DNA of 64,000 bases from Syntrophomonas palmitatica JCM 14374 (GTDB lineage: Bacteria > Bacillota > Syntrophomonadia > Syntrophomonadales > Syntrophomonadaceae). A program made the translations under genes and the position numbers. The stretch is from the NCBI RefSeq assembly GCF_001311885.1, contig NZ_BBCE01000001.1, positions 156,487 through 220,486 on the forward strand. The letters are read 5' to 3'. This document shows, one piece after another, positions 10,331 to 21,532 of the stretch (positions are counted from its first letter, which is position 1; every line of letters starts with the position of its first letter). The notes beneath the pieces were generated by a model. The model saw only the letters and a program-made list of their open reading frames with translations. It had not been told where the DNA came from and searched no databases.

Positions 10331-10507
10331 TTACATCAGGCCCGATAATTTCTCTTTAAGTTTTTTCAGCTCGTTTTGGATTAACAAAGCTTCAGAACGC
10401 AGCCCGTCTTCTTCCAGCATCACCAGCTGGTCTAAATCGCTGTCCTTTTCCAATTGTTCCAATCTGTATAACAGTTCAGCGGCCATTTCCTTTATATACT
10501 GCTCCAC
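10331..10507 (-). CDS. Small coiled-coil protein, 58 aa, unknown function
   Basis: GTG start at 10507 with AGGGGGA 5 nt upstream, TAA at 10331. The product starts VEQYIKEMAAELLYRLEQLE and ends KKLKEKLSGLM; it is highly charged, with Leu heptad spacing, and looks helical throughout. Good ribosome site and codon use like the neighbours argue for a real gene. It is transcribed toward the lipase gene, 73 nt before it, so the two may be cotranscribed. I do not recognise the family. Confidence 0.55.
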   Translation of the reverse strand: MEQYIKEMAAELLYRLEQLEKDSDLDQLVMLEEDGLRSEALLIQNELKKLKEKLSGLM

Positions 10508-10618
10508 GTCTTCCCCCTGATGTTTTATTTTTTCATATTAAGATTCTATCCGTCAGCAGCCTCCTTTATAAGCTGATCAACACACAACTATTGATTAATC
10601 AAGAATTACATAAATATA

Positions 10619-10649
10619 TTGATTTCTGGTTTGTTCCACGGTTTATAAT
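10619..10649 (+). promoter_or_regulatory. Candidate promoter of the GerMN lipoprotein gene
   Basis: TTGATT (10619-10624) and TATAAT (10644-10649), with a long 19-nt spacer. The gene starts at 10664 with almost no leader, which weakens the call. Confidence 0.4.
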
Positions 10650-10663
10650 TAAGACAATATCTC

Positions 10664-11245
10664 ATGCGAAAGAAGGGCAGAAATTATGCGTATAAAAAAT
10701 CATTCACCATCGTTCTACTGCTTTTATTTGTGACTGTTTTGCTGGGAGGCTGTTCATCAGGAAAAGATTCAGCAGATAAAGGAACCGGGAAAGAAAACCC
10801 CATTGCGGAAACCAAAGTTAAAAAGAGCGTTGTTCTATACTTTGGCGACGAGCAAGCCGAAAAGGTTGCCGCGGAAAAACGCATAATAGAAATACCGCGC
10901 TCGAGCAGCACTGCCGTTTTAGCTGAAGCTATAGTAAAAGAACTGATAAAAGGCCCGCAGAATAAGAAATTGCAAAAGACCATCCCTCCTGAAGCCCGTT
11001 TGCTGTCTTTAAAAATTCAGAATTCAACCGCCTATGTTAACTTCAGTGAAGAAATGGTGACCAAACACTGGGGGGGCAGCGCCGGTGAAACCATGACCAT
11101 TTTTTCGCTGGTTAACAGCCTGACAGAACTAAAAGGTATAGATAAAGTACAGATATTGATTAATAATCAAAAACAGGAAAGCCTGTTGGGTCATTACTCC
11201 ACATCTGACCCGTTTGCCAGGAATGAGGATATTATTGCCCCATAA
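10664..11245 (+). CDS. GerMN-domain lipoprotein
   Basis: 193 aa. A signal peptide with hydrophobic core TIVLLLLFVTVLL ends in lipobox LLGGC (Cys about residue 30), so it should be anchored outside the membrane. The mature part is one GerMN domain, with VLYFGDEQAEKV, then IVKELIKGP and a VNFSEEMVTKHWGGSAGE region, as in the sporulation/germination protein GerM and in other secreted lipoproteins. It suggests a spore or envelope role. Starts with ATG at 10664; no strong ribosome site is seen. It is followed after 80 nt by a hydrolase gene with its own ribosome site. Confidence 0.85.
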   Translation: MRKKGRNYAYKKSFTIVLLLLFVTVLLGGCSSGKDSADKGTGKENPIAETKVKKSVVLYFGDEQAEKVAAEKRIIEIPRSSSTAVLAEAIVKELIKGPQNKKLQKTIPPEARLLSLKIQNSTAYVNFSEEMVTKHWGGSAGETMTIFSLVNSLTELKGIDKVQILINNQKQESLLGHYSTSDPFARNEDIIAP

Positions 11246-11325
11246 AGTCCCGTGCTGAATATAGTCATTGTATTGATATTATGCTATGATTTGGCAAAGG
11301 GAATATTGGAAAGAGAGGTGGATTA

Positions 11326-12171
11326 ATGCCCAAAGAAAGCTTTCAGGTTACCTTTTGGGGAGTCAGAGGTTCACTGCCGGTACCCGGCGCAGAAACCATT
11401 CGTTTTGGCGGCAATACTTCCTGCGTACAGGTACAAATCGGCGAGCAGCTTATTATTTTTGACGGAGGTACCGGAATATACAAACTTGGCCAACAGCTTG
11501 TCAAAAATCCAGCTCCTGTTAAGGGCGATATTTTTATCACCCATACCCACTGGGACCACATCCAGGGTTTTCCCTTTTTCAGCCCGGCTTTTATACCCGG
11601 GAACCGTTTTACTCTATATGGTCCGGCCAAAACAGATAATACTTTTGCCGAACTTATGAAAGGTCAAATGGTTTATCAACATTTTCCTGTCAGTCTCGAT
11701 TCAATGGGGGCAGGCATTGATTTTTGCGAGCTTGACAGCGGGGAGGATCTGGACCTGGGAAACGGCGTCCGCATTAGAACCGTACATAACAACCATCCCA
11801 ATGGAGGCATATCTTATCGTGTTGATCACGAAGGACGCTCGGTTTGTTATGTTACCGATACCGAGCACTATGAATATATAGATCCTGATATCAAATCTTT
11901 TATTTCCCAAGCCGATCTGGTAATATACGATACTCATTTTACTGATGATGAATATCATGGCTATGAAGGCTACCCTACTAAAAAAGGCTGGGGTCATTCA
12001 ACCTGGCAGGAAGGTATCAAACTCATTGAAGCAGCTGAGGCTAAGAAATTGGTACTGTTTCACCATGCCAATTTTCACAATGATAAAGATATGGAGACAA
12101 TTGAAAAAGATGCCCGCAAACGCTATTCAGACTGCGTTGCCGCCCGTGAAGGAATGGTGATAGCTCTGTGA
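11326..12171 (+). CDS. Metallo-beta-lactamase fold hydrolase
   Basis: 281 aa. MBL-fold enzyme with metal motif HTHWDHIQGFPFF (HxHxDH), a distal YVTDTEHYEY (Asp ligand) and FHHANFHND near the C-terminus. The start SFQVTFWGVRGSLPVPG with GGNTSCVQVQ resembles the PhnP/RNase Z/cyclic phosphodiesterase branch; the substrate is likely a phosphodiester, by family inference. Good ribosome site GAGAGGTGG before ATG. Its stop overlaps the GTG of the following GAF/HD-GYP gene, so both are in one operon, hinting at nucleotide second-messenger work. Confidence 0.82.
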   Translation: MPKESFQVTFWGVRGSLPVPGAETIRFGGNTSCVQVQIGEQLIIFDGGTGIYKLGQQLVKNPAPVKGDIFITHTHWDHIQGFPFFSPAFIPGNRFTLYGPAKTDNTFAELMKGQMVYQHFPVSLDSMGAGIDFCELDSGEDLDLGNGVRIRTVHNNHPNGGISYRVDHEGRSVCYVTDTEHYEYIDPDIKSFISQADLVIYDTHFTDDEYHGYEGYPTKKGWGHSTWQEGIKLIEAAEAKKLVLFHHANFHNDKDMETIEKDARKRYSDCVAAREGMVIAL

Positions 12172-13684
12172 AAACGGTTACCCCGGAGATTCTCCAGCAA
12201 ATGGAAGACATTTTAAACATCGGCATAGCGCTTTCTGCGGAAAAGGATAAGAATCGTCTGTTAGAAATGATAGTAAGTGAAGCCAGGAGAATAACCCGGC
12301 TGATGCCGGAACCTTATACCTTTGCGATGGTGATAAACTGGTTTTTAAAATCATGCAGAATGAAAGCATGAACACCTTTCGGGGGGGGCAGGGTGAAGAA
12401 ATAAACCTGCCCCCTGTTCCTTTGCGTATGGAAAACGTTTCTGCTTTTGTAGCTCTTACCCATATGAGGGTAAACATACCCGATGTTTATCACGCTGAAG
12501 AATTCGATTTTTCTGGACCAAAGAAATTTGATGAAGCCACCGGTTACCGTACCCTGTCCATGCTGGTCATACCCTTGGAAAACCATGAGGGAACTGTCAT
12601 CGGCGTACTGCAGCTTATAAACGCCACTGACGAAGATGGTAATTTGATTCCCTTTGCCCAGCACTATGAAAAAGTGGTGGCTTCTCTGGCCTCCCAGGCC
12701 GCGATATTCCTGACCAATATCCAGCTTTTGCGTGATATCGAAAACCTGTTTAATTCTTTCGTGGATGTAATGGCCACCGCCATCGACTCACGCACCCCCT
12801 ACAATGCCAACCACTCCCGGCGGGTGGCGCTTTTAGCCGGGCAACTGGCGCAGGCGGTGGATAAAGAAAACGAAGGCCGCTGGGGCAGTGAATACTTTGA
12901 TGAAGAACGGGTGGCGCAGTTGGTTATGGCAGGCTGGCTGCACGATATAGGCAAAATCGCCACCCCGCTTGAAGTCATGGATAAAGCCAGCCGTATAGAA
13001 CGCCAGCTTGAACTGGTGATGCAGCGTTTTGACTATATCTATGCCGAGCTGCGCAATCAATACCTGGAACGCAAACTTAACGCCATGCAGTCAGGCTGCG
13101 AACAGATTGAAGATGTTGAAAAATGGTGGGAGCAAGAGCGCCAGGCTCTGGAAGAAGCGCGGGATCTTATATTAAAAATGGATAACCCGGCTACTTTCGT
13201 GGATAAAGAACTGCAGGACCGTATTAAAGAGGTGGCTGTTCGCACCTACATTGACCCCACCGGTCGGGAGCTCCCCTGGCTTAAAGACGAAGAACTGCAT
13301 TGTCTCTGTGTGGTTAAAGGCACATTGACAGATGAGGAACGCAAGATCATGGAAGATCACGTGGTAGTGACCGGCCGTATGCTTGATAAGATGCCTTTTA
13401 CCTTGAAGTTAAAAGATGTTCCTTATTTTGCTTCTATCCATCATGAACATTTGAACGGTAAAGGTTATCCTAACGGTTTGGCCGGGGAACAGATCCCTAT
13501 AGAAGGACGTATACTGGCCCTGGTGGATGTGTTTGATGCCCTGACCGCCGATGATAGGCCTTATAAAAAGGCCATGCCTCTGGAACAGGCCTTAAAGATC
13601 CTGGGCTTCATGGTCAAAGACCAGCAGCTGGACGGAGACCTGCTGGACATATTTATTCGTCATCAGGTGTGGGAAAAGATCTGA
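12168..13684 (+). CDS. GAF domain plus HD-GYP domain protein (c-di-GMP phosphodiesterase type), frame interrupted near 12298
   Basis: About 505 aa once one base is restored in ATAACCCGGCTGATGCC (probably GGG), which turns the 5' segment into ITRADAGTLYLCDGDKLVF, a typical GAF sequence. The GAF domain spans about 10-180. The HD part has LLAGQLAQAV and WLHDIGKIATP (about 255), and the GYP part has IHHEHLNGKGYPNGL (about 424). Between them is a helical insertion of about 120 residues, longer than usual. HD-GYP enzymes hydrolyse cyclic di-GMP. GTG start overlapping the previous stop. No output or transmembrane domain is seen, so it is probably cytosolic. Confidence 0.88.
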
Positions 13685-13686
13685 TA

Positions 13687-13722
13687 CCAAAGGGGTGCTC
13701 CTGCACCCCTTTGGCTTTTATT
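13687..13722 (+). terminator. Intrinsic terminator after the GAF/HD-GYP gene
   Basis: Perfect 12-bp stem CCAAAGGGGTGC / GCACCCCTTTGG with loop TCCT, followed by CTTTTATTATT on the plus strand. It ends the plus-strand transcript facing guaA. Confidence 0.85.
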
Positions 13723-15255
13723 ATTCCCACTCTATCGTTCCCGGCGGTTTGCTGGTAATATCGTATACCACCCGGTTTACTCCCCGCACCTCATTAACTA
13801 TGCGACGAGCCATAATATCTAAAAGTTCATAGGGCAAACGCGCCCACTCGGCGGTCATAGCATCATGCTTACCACCGCCCGGATTATGATAGGATGGGCA
13901 TAAGTGCGCGCGTCCCCCATTACGCCTACACTGCGCACCGGAGGCAAAACGGCAAAGGCCTGCCAGATCTCGCAATCAAGTCCGGCTTTTTTAATCTCTT
14001 CCCGTACTATGGCATCAGCTTCCCGGAGAATCTCCAATTTTTCAGCCGTAACCTCTTCCAGGACTCTGACTCCCAAACCGGGACCGGGAAAGGGCTGCCG
14101 CCAGATAAGCTCTGCGTCCATACCCAGTTTCTCGCCTATAATTCTTACCTCATCCTTGAAAAGGAGACGCAAAGGTTCCAGCAATGAAAATTCCATATCC
14201 TCCGGCAAGCCCCCTACGTTGTGATGGCTCTTTATGGTATGCGCGGTGCGGGTGCCGCTTTCAATTACATCCGGGTAAATGGTGCCTTGAACCAGATAAT
14301 CGATTTCTCCCAGTTTAGCTTTTTCCGCTTCAAAAACCCGGATGAATTCCTCACCAATAATTTTACGTTTTTCTTCCGGATCGGCCACTCCTGCCAGCCG
14401 GTTTAAAAAACGCTCCGCAGCGGGAACGAAAACCAGGTTCATGCCCATTTTTTCATGGAAGGTTTTTATAACCTGTTCCGATTCGCCTTTGCGCATCAGA
14501 CCATTGTCAACATATACACAAACCAGCTGCGAACCCACCGCCCGGTGCACCAGAGCCGCAGCTACCGAAGAATCTACTCCCCCGCTCAAGGCGCACAGAA
14601 CCCTTTTATTGCCGACTTTGCTTTTAATATCATTGACAATTTCACTGATAAAATCACTTAAGTCCCAGTCGCCCTTTAAACCAGCCACCTTAAACAGAAA
14701 GTTGCGCAGGACATCCATTCCATAGGTGCTGTGCCGTACTTCGGGGTGAAACTGTACGCCGTACAATTTTTTTTCAGGGTTTGCCATGGCGGCCACCGGG
14801 CATGCAGCAGTTTTGGCAGTAACGCTGAATCCTGCAGGCAATTCCTGCACCGAGTCACCATGACTCATCCAAACCTGCATTTCATCCGGCAGCCCGTCAA
14901 AAAGCAGATCATTACCGGCAGGGTTTAAATAGGCCCGCCCATACTCCCGCATGGCCTCATGGGCAGCAACCCTTCCCCCCAAAATCTGCGCCATTGCATG
15001 CATGCCATAACATATTCCCAGAACCGGAATGCCCATTTTAAAAAAACGCTCATCACAGGCCGGAGCGTCTTTTTCATGCACACTGGCCGGGCCGCCGGTT
15101 AAAATTATCGCCCGGGGATTTTTAGCCAGCAATTCCTCATAACTGATATCATAGGGATGCATTTCACTGTAAACTGCGAGTTCCCGGACCCGCCGGGCTA
15201 TGAGCTGATTGTACTGCCCGCCGAAATCCAGGACTATTACCAGTTCTTTATCCAT
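13721..15255 (-). CDS. guaA: GMP synthase (glutamine-hydrolysing), frame interrupted near 13867
   Basis: Converts XMP to GMP. 511 aa after restoring one base in GTAAGCATGATGC, which reads [17 protein letters not shown]. The N-terminal GATase has [13 protein letters not shown], the Cys in GICYGMHAM and VQFHPEV. The synthetase part has the PP-loop [16 protein letters not shown], then [11 protein letters not shown] and [14 protein letters not shown]. The C-terminal GTIEWE is universal. It begins 3 nt after hpt. It lies outside the pur operon and lacks a visible riboswitch. Confidence 0.96.
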
Positions 15256-15258
15256 TTT

Positions 15259-15804
15259 TCACCTCGATTTTTCATATACGGCTGGTTTCAAAATACATAC
15301 CGCCGGGTAATGTCGGTACTGCTCCGCATAATCTAAGCCATAGCCCACCACAAATTTATCTGGGATGGAGAAACCAACATAATCCGGAAAGATTTCTGTT
15401 TTACGCCGGGTGGGTTTGTCCAGCAAACAAGCGATTTTAACACTGCGCGGATTGCGGGTTTTTAAGTTCTCAACAATATATTTTAATGTAAGGCCGGTGT
15501 CAATTATATCTTCCACTATCAGCACATCGCGGTCCTTAATGGAATATTCCAGGTCCTTTACAATGCGCACTTCACCCGAGGAAGAAGTAGAAAGACCATA
15601 GCTGGAAACATCCATAAAATCCAATTCCATCGGTACATCTATTTCACGAATTAAATCAGCCATGAACACAAAAGCACCTTTTAATATACCGACAACCAGC
15701 AGCTCTCGGCCGCGATAATCCTCGGATATCTTTTGGCCCATTTCCACTACCTTTTGGTGTAATTGTTCACGGTTAAATAACACTTCTACTTGCAATAAAT
15801 CCAA
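15259..15804 (-). CDS. hpt: Hypoxanthine phosphoribosyltransferase
   Basis: 181 aa. Purine salvage: hypoxanthine (and guanine) plus PRPP to IMP/GMP. VLIVEDIIDTGLTLKYI is the PRPP-binding loop; VGILKGAFVFMADLIR and MDVSSYGLSTSSSGEVRI are typical Hpt segments; DYAEQYRHYPAVCIL is the conserved C-terminus. ATG start with a GGGAGGGATAG ribosome site. It forms an operon with guaA, which together gives salvage and the last step to GMP. Confidence 0.95.
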   Translation of the reverse strand: MDLLQVEVLFNREQLHQKVVEMGQKISEDYRGRELLVVGILKGAFVFMADLIREIDVPMELDFMDVSSYGLSTSSSGEVRIVKDLEYSIKDRDVLIVEDIIDTGLTLKYIVENLKTRNPRSVKIACLLDKPTRRKTEIFPDYVGFSIPDKFVVGYGLDYAEQYRHYPAVCILKPAVYEKSR

Positions 15805-15937
15805 CGTCTATCCCTCCCTATTGGATTATATCAACAAGTCAGGCCGGGTGCAATTATGGTGTAGCTCAGATGGGCAGACAAAACAAATTCTCCCTGCGGG
15901 TACTACAGCCTTATGCAAAATATTTTACCTAATACAT

Positions 15938-15966
15938 TAAAAAACGGGGGTCCGAAGACCCCCGTG
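15938..15966 (-). terminator. Intrinsic terminator after the LolA-like gene
   Basis: On the minus strand CACGGGGGTC-TTCG-GACCCCCG is followed by TTTTTTAATG. It lies just beyond the stop at 15972. Confidence 0.85.
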
Positions 15967-15971
15967 GCCAA

Positions 15972-16679
15972 CTAATTCTTTTTACTCGTATTTGGCGCTT
16001 TGATTTGAATCTTTTCATTTAGATCTTTAAAACCCACCGATATATGCAAAACGGTTTTGGGCATCTTTTTGTTTACAGCATTCAAACTGGCTTTTTTTAT
16101 AAAGCCTTCCCGGTAATCAATCCAAAATCGATACTCAAAATCCTTCCACAGTGTCTCCAGCAACTGGCTTTCCACCGTGGGCTTGCACTTAACCACCAGA
16201 CATTCCGCACCATCCACGAACTCAAAGCCGCTTTTCTCCACATTATTAATTTCTTTAAATCTGAAATTAGAAAGGGGATTCAGTTCGGAAATAAATAATT
16301 CTTCGGCTTTATCGGTTCCACTATCTATTTCCAGCCAGTGTTTGGAAAAAGAATCGTAATTATAGATAATGCGGTCGATATAATAGATATCTACAGGTGT
16401 GTTAACCATCTCCCCCTTTATATGCGTATTTCCTTCATCCTTTTCACCTGCTACCCGACTTATCACCTCCTTCCTGCCTTCAACAGTAAAGTCTGAACTT
16501 AAGCTGTATCTATAACTCTTAGCTGCTGCCATGTTTTGACTGGCTTTTAATAATTCAGTTTGTGGTTCTAATTTGGATTTGACATAATAATCTCTAATTT
16601 TATCCAATGATAAAATCGTTGTTCCAACTATAAGAACCAGAACTATCACTGCAACCCATTTTTTATTGATCTTCCTCAC
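15972..16679 (-). CDS. Membrane-anchored protein with LolA/LppX-like extracellular domain
   Basis: 235 aa. A single N-terminal hydrophobic helix (WVAVIVLVLIVGTTILSL) without a lipobox Cys, then an extracellular domain rich in beta strands: YRYSLSSDFTVEG, DIYYIDRIIYNYD and YRFWIDYREGFIKKAS. The pattern of amphipathic strands with a W/Y-rich centre resembles lipoprotein-carrier folds (LolA, LppX) found as secreted single-domain proteins in Firmicutes; this is a fold-level guess. It is monocistronic, divergent from glutamine synthetase and closed by its own terminator. Confidence 0.6.
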   Translation of the reverse strand: MRKINKKWVAVIVLVLIVGTTILSLDKIRDYYVKSKLEPQTELLKASQNMAAAKSYRYSLSSDFTVEGRKEVISRVAGEKDEGNTHIKGEMVNTPVDIYYIDRIIYNYDSFSKHWLEIDSGTDKAEELFISELNPLSNFRFKEINNVEKSGFEFVDGAECLVVKCKPTVESQLLETLWKDFEYRFWIDYREGFIKKASLNAVNKKMPKTVLHISVGFKDLNEKIQIKAPNTSKKN

Positions 16680-16854
16680 TCCCCGCAGTCTCCTGTTGGA
16701 GGTTAAATGCCCAATCCGCCTTCATTTTTTACTGTCGTTTGCCCTGTGGTAATATATATTATTAGAAGCAGAATTAATATATTACCGCCTGATGATAGCA
16801 TTTTATTCCATTCAACTGCTGGTGTTATTAAGCCGCATACAGAGGTTTGGTTTA

Positions 16855-16913
16855 TTGTATACTTGTATACTGAACTATATATTCTTTACCCCGGATATTG
16901 GATTTGATATAAT
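16855..16913 (+). promoter_or_regulatory. Two candidate promoters for glutamine synthetase
   Basis: Upstream: TTGTAT (16855-16860), 17 nt, TATATT (16878-16883). Downstream: TTTACC (16885-16890), 17 nt, TATAAT (16908-16913). The second has a perfect -10 and would start near 16920, giving a leader of about 35 nt. The rest of the 16680-16954 spacer shows no clear gene or riboswitch. Confidence 0.55.
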
Positions 16914-16954
16914 TTGCAGGAATATTGTATAAGGCAAAGGAGGCTTATATAAGA

Positions 16955-18388
16955 GTGTTTAAGACCTATGATGATGTGATGAGTTTTTGTAAGGAACACG
17001 GCATACAGATGATCGATTTTAAAATGATCGACCTGATGGGCCGGTGGCGCCACCTCGGGATTCCCGTAGGCCGCTTCAAACCTGATACCCTGAGATACGG
17101 TATAGGATTTGATGGTTCCAATTACGGTTTCGCTCCCGTGGAAAACAGCGATATGGTATTTATTCCCGATATTACGACCGCTGTTTTCGATCCCTTCACT
17201 GAAGTTCCTACCCTGAGCATGATTGGCGATGTATTCGTTATCGCGCAGCCGGAGAATTATCGTTTTGAACAGGACCCCCGTTCCATAGCTTTTAAAGCGG
17301 AAGAATATATGAAATCGACCGGTATAGCCGATGAGATGCGTATCGGACCGGAATACGAATTTTATGTATTTGACCATGTTACTTATGAAAACTCACCGCA
17401 TCGCACCGGTTTCAGTATCGATGCTGAACAGGCCATCTGGAATGGCGGTGAAAACGAATTTCAAAACCTGGGGTATAAGATTCCCTTAAAGGGCGGCTAT
17501 CATATCGGACCGCCCCAGGATATTCTCTATGACCTGAGATCCCGCATGTGTGTTTTATTGGAAGAAAACAATATTCCGGTCAAGTATCACCACCATGAAG
17601 TGGGCGGCCCCGGGCAGCTGGAAATCGAAGTGGAATTTGGGCCAATGCGGGAAATGGCCGATAAAACCATGCTGGCCAAATACCTTATAAAAAACCTGGC
17701 CTTCCAGGAAGGCAAAACCGTTACCTTTATGCCTAAACCTTTATTTGGCGAAGCGGGCAGCGGTATGCATGTGCATATGCACCTGTTTAAAAACGGCAAA
17801 CCGATTTTCCATGATGAAAAAGGTTATTCCGGTTTAAGCAAAAAAGCCTTGAATTTTATTGGCGGGGTATTAAAGCACGCGCCGGCTGTATTGGCCTTTA
17901 CCAATCCCAGCACCAACTCCTACAAGCGTTTGATTCCCGGTTATGAAGCCCCGGTAAGCGTTTGTTTTGCCACTGCCAACCGCAGCGCGGTTATTAGAGT
18001 ACCGGCCTATGCCAAGAGCCCTAATCAGAAGCGCTTTGAATTCCGTTCCGCTGACGCTACCTGCAATCCCTACCTGGCTTATTCAGCGATTCTAATGGCA
18101 GGCCTGGACGGCATTAAACGTAAAATCGACCCGACTGCCGAAGGTTTCGGTCCTTATGATGTTAATCTCTATACGTTGTCCAAAGAAGAACAAACTAAAA
18201 TCAAGGGTCTGCCCAAATCCCTTGACGAAGCCCTGGATGCCCTGGAGAAGGATCATGAATTCCTGCTGGCCGGCGGCGTATTCCCCCAGCGTTTAATTGA
18301 GATATGGATTGAAAACAAACGCAAAGAAGCCCGCAGAATAAATGATATACCTCATCCCTTGGAATTCGAGATGTATTACGACCTGTAA
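16955..18388 (+). CDS. glnA: Glutamine synthetase, type I
   Basis: 477 aa; ammonia assimilation from glutamate and ATP. Landmarks: IGPEYEFYVFD (metal ligand Glu), EVGGPGQLEIEV, GSGMHVHMHLF, NPSTNSYKRLIPGYEAP (ATP-binding), NRSAVIRVP and EFRSADATCNPYLAYSAIL. GTG at 16955 is chosen because AAAGGAGG lies upstream; an earlier TTG at 16925 would bury that site. No PII or GlnR gene is adjacent. The segment DVNLYTLSKEE stands where the adenylylated Tyr loop lies in proteobacterial GlnA; regulation by adenylylation is not expected in Firmicutes. Confidence 0.96.
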   Translation: MFKTYDDVMSFCKEHGIQMIDFKMIDLMGRWRHLGIPVGRFKPDTLRYGIGFDGSNYGFAPVENSDMVFIPDITTAVFDPFTEVPTLSMIGDVFVIAQPENYRFEQDPRSIAFKAEEYMKSTGIADEMRIGPEYEFYVFDHVTYENSPHRTGFSIDAEQAIWNGGENEFQNLGYKIPLKGGYHIGPPQDILYDLRSRMCVLLEENNIPVKYHHHEVGGPGQLEIEVEFGPMREMADKTMLAKYLIKNLAFQEGKTVTFMPKPLFGEAGSGMHVHMHLFKNGKPIFHDEKGYSGLSKKALNFIGGVLKHAPAVLAFTNPSTNSYKRLIPGYEAPVSVCFATANRSAVIRVPAYAKSPNQKRFEFRSADATCNPYLAYSAILMAGLDGIKRKIDPTAEGFGPYDVNLYTLSKEEQTKIKGLPKSLDEALDALEKDHEFLLAGGVFPQRLIEIWIENKRKEARRINDIPHPLEFEMYYDL

Positions 18389-18400
18389 AAAAGCCTTATT

Positions 18401-18434
18401 AAAAGGCGTTCGGATTACCGGACGCCTTTTAATT
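18401..18434 (+). terminator. Intrinsic terminator after glnA
   Basis: AAAAGGCGTTCGG-ATTA-CCGGACGCCTTTT followed by AATTTGGG, 12 nt past the glnA stop. Confidence 0.85.
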
Positions 18435-18558
18435 TGGGTTTAATTTTCAAAATATTCATGCATTTTTGCTGTTTTGTGTTAAAGTATTTACCATGATAAA
18501 TACGCAAATAATAGACGAAAACGCAAGAACCATCCGCGTGAAATCAACAGGGAGGATT

Positions 18559-19506
18559 ATGATGCAGCTGCCCGTATTACAAATCGCAGACTTAAAACCC
18601 CGCTATCCCATCATCCAAGGGGGAATGGCCGTTAGGGTTTCCACGGCTTCATTATCAGGAGCGGTAGCTAAAAATGGCGGAATAGGTACTATTGGGGCTA
18701 CAGGGTTAAGTCCCGCTGAATTGGCTCAAGAGATACAGGCCGCCCGCAAACTGGCTGAAGGCGGCATTATTGGAGTAAACATTATGTTTGCCGCGCGCCA
18801 GTTTGCGGAGCTTGTACACACATCGATAAAAGAAAAAATCGATTTGATTTTTACCGGCGCTGGTTTTTCCCGCGACATTTTCCGCTGGGGTATGGAAAGC
18901 AACACTCCCATAGTGCCAATAGTCTCTTCGGCTAAAGCGGCGCGCCTGGCGGAAAAGTCGGGCGCAGCGGCGGTGGTGGCCGAAGGTTTTGAAGCCGGGG
19001 GACATTTGGGAACTGATCGCTCTATCAAGGAGATCCTCCCGGAGATTTTAGATACGGTAAAAATTCCGGTCATTGCGGCCGGGGGTATTGTAGACGGAAA
19101 AGATATGGCGGAAATGATCAATCTGGGAGCCAGCGGCGTACAGATGGCTACCCGTTTTGTCTTGAGTGAAGAATGTTCTGTAGCCGATGAATTTAAACAG
19201 GTTTACCTGCAGGCTAAAGAAGAAGATGTGGTGATTATAAAAAGCCCGGTAGGATTGCCAGGGCGGGCAATTAAGAACAAATTTATTAAGGAGATAGAGG
19301 AAGGCAATGCCCCTCTGGACGAGTGTTCGGCTTGCTTAAAAGACTGTTCCGGAGATTACTGCATTATGCAGGCCTTAATCAATGCCCGTAATGGTCTGGT
19401 CAATGAAGGGGTGGTCTTTTCCGGTAAGAATGTATTTAAAATCAAAGAAATCCTGCCTGTAGCAAAAATTTTCGAAAAGCTCTTGGCAGAATTCCAGGCA
19501 GTTTAA
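18559..19506 (+). CDS. Nitronate monooxygenase family (NPD/FabK-like) flavoprotein
   Basis: 315 aa FMN-dependent TIM-barrel enzyme of COG2070. Visible: YPIIQGGMAVRVSTASL (N-terminal FMN loop), GGIGTIGATG, EGFEAGGHLG with the His of this family, PVIAAGGIVDG and GVQMATRF. A C-terminal Cys cluster DECSACLKDCSGDYC is a notable addition found in clostridial members; it could hold a metal or disulphide. The ATG at 18559 is preferred because GGGAGGA lies directly before it; upstream in-frame Mets lack a ribosome site. It may oxidise nitronates or act on enoyl thioesters; the family is often over-annotated. Confidence 0.8.
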   Translation: MMQLPVLQIADLKPRYPIIQGGMAVRVSTASLSGAVAKNGGIGTIGATGLSPAELAQEIQAARKLAEGGIIGVNIMFAARQFAELVHTSIKEKIDLIFTGAGFSRDIFRWGMESNTPIVPIVSSAKAARLAEKSGAAAVVAEGFEAGGHLGTDRSIKEILPEILDTVKIPVIAAGGIVDGKDMAEMINLGASGVQMATRFVLSEECSVADEFKQVYLQAKEEDVVIIKSPVGLPGRAIKNKFIKEIEEGNAPLDECSACLKDCSGDYCIMQALINARNGLVNEGVVFSGKNVFKIKEILPVAKIFEKLLAEFQAV

Positions 19507-19510
19507 AGAC

Positions 19511-19540
19511 TAAAAAAGGGCTGCCGCTATGGCAGCCCCT
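19511..19540 (-). terminator. Intrinsic terminator of groES-groL (works both ways)
   Basis: Stem GGGCTGCC / GGCAGCCC (19518-19538). On the minus strand it is followed by TTTTTTAG, ending groL; on the plus strand by TAATTTATTT, ending the preceding convergent gene. Confidence 0.85.
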
Positions 19541-19552
19541 AATTTATTTGAC

Positions 19553-21183
<1,631 letters not shown>

Positions 21184-21209
21184 CTATGTAGTCCTCCTTT
21201 TTCCTTTTC

Positions 21210-21500
21210 TTATTTCAGAATTCCCAGAACATCACGTTCGGCCATAATCAGGAAATCTTCGCCATCCAGCTTGATTTCAGTGCCGGCATATTTGGAGAAG
21301 ATGATCTTATCACCAACAGCTACGTTCATCGGCAAACGTTCCCCTTTGTCATTGATAGCACCGGGACCAACTGCCATTACTTCGCCTTCCTGAGGCTTCT
21401 CCTTGGCGGTGTCAGGCACATAAAGTCCGCTCTTGGTTTTTTCCTCAGCGGGTTCAATGACTTTTACGACCAGCTTATCGGCTAAAGGTTGGATCTTCAA
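21210..21500 (-). CDS. groES: 10-kDa co-chaperonin GroES
   Basis: 96 aa. Typical Gro[22 protein letters not shown], the mobile-loop segment [32 protein letters not shown] and a C-terminal [14 protein letters not shown]. Caps the GroEL ring. First gene of the operon, 32 nt behind a CIRCE element. Confidence 0.97.
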   Translation of the reverse strand: MKIQPLADKLVVKVIEPAEEKTKSGLYVPDTAKEKPQEGEVMAVGPGAINDKGERLPMNVAVGDKIIFSKYAGTEIKLDGEDFLIMAERDVLGILK

Positions 21501-21532
21501 AGGTATACCCCCTTCGTTAAGTTAAAATTTTG

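Noticed and set aside
15858..15880. GTGTAGCTCAGATGGGCAGA resembles the D-arm of a tRNA
   Set aside because: No acceptor stem, anticodon arm or TTCGA T-loop follows at the right distance; at most a chance match or tiny remnant.
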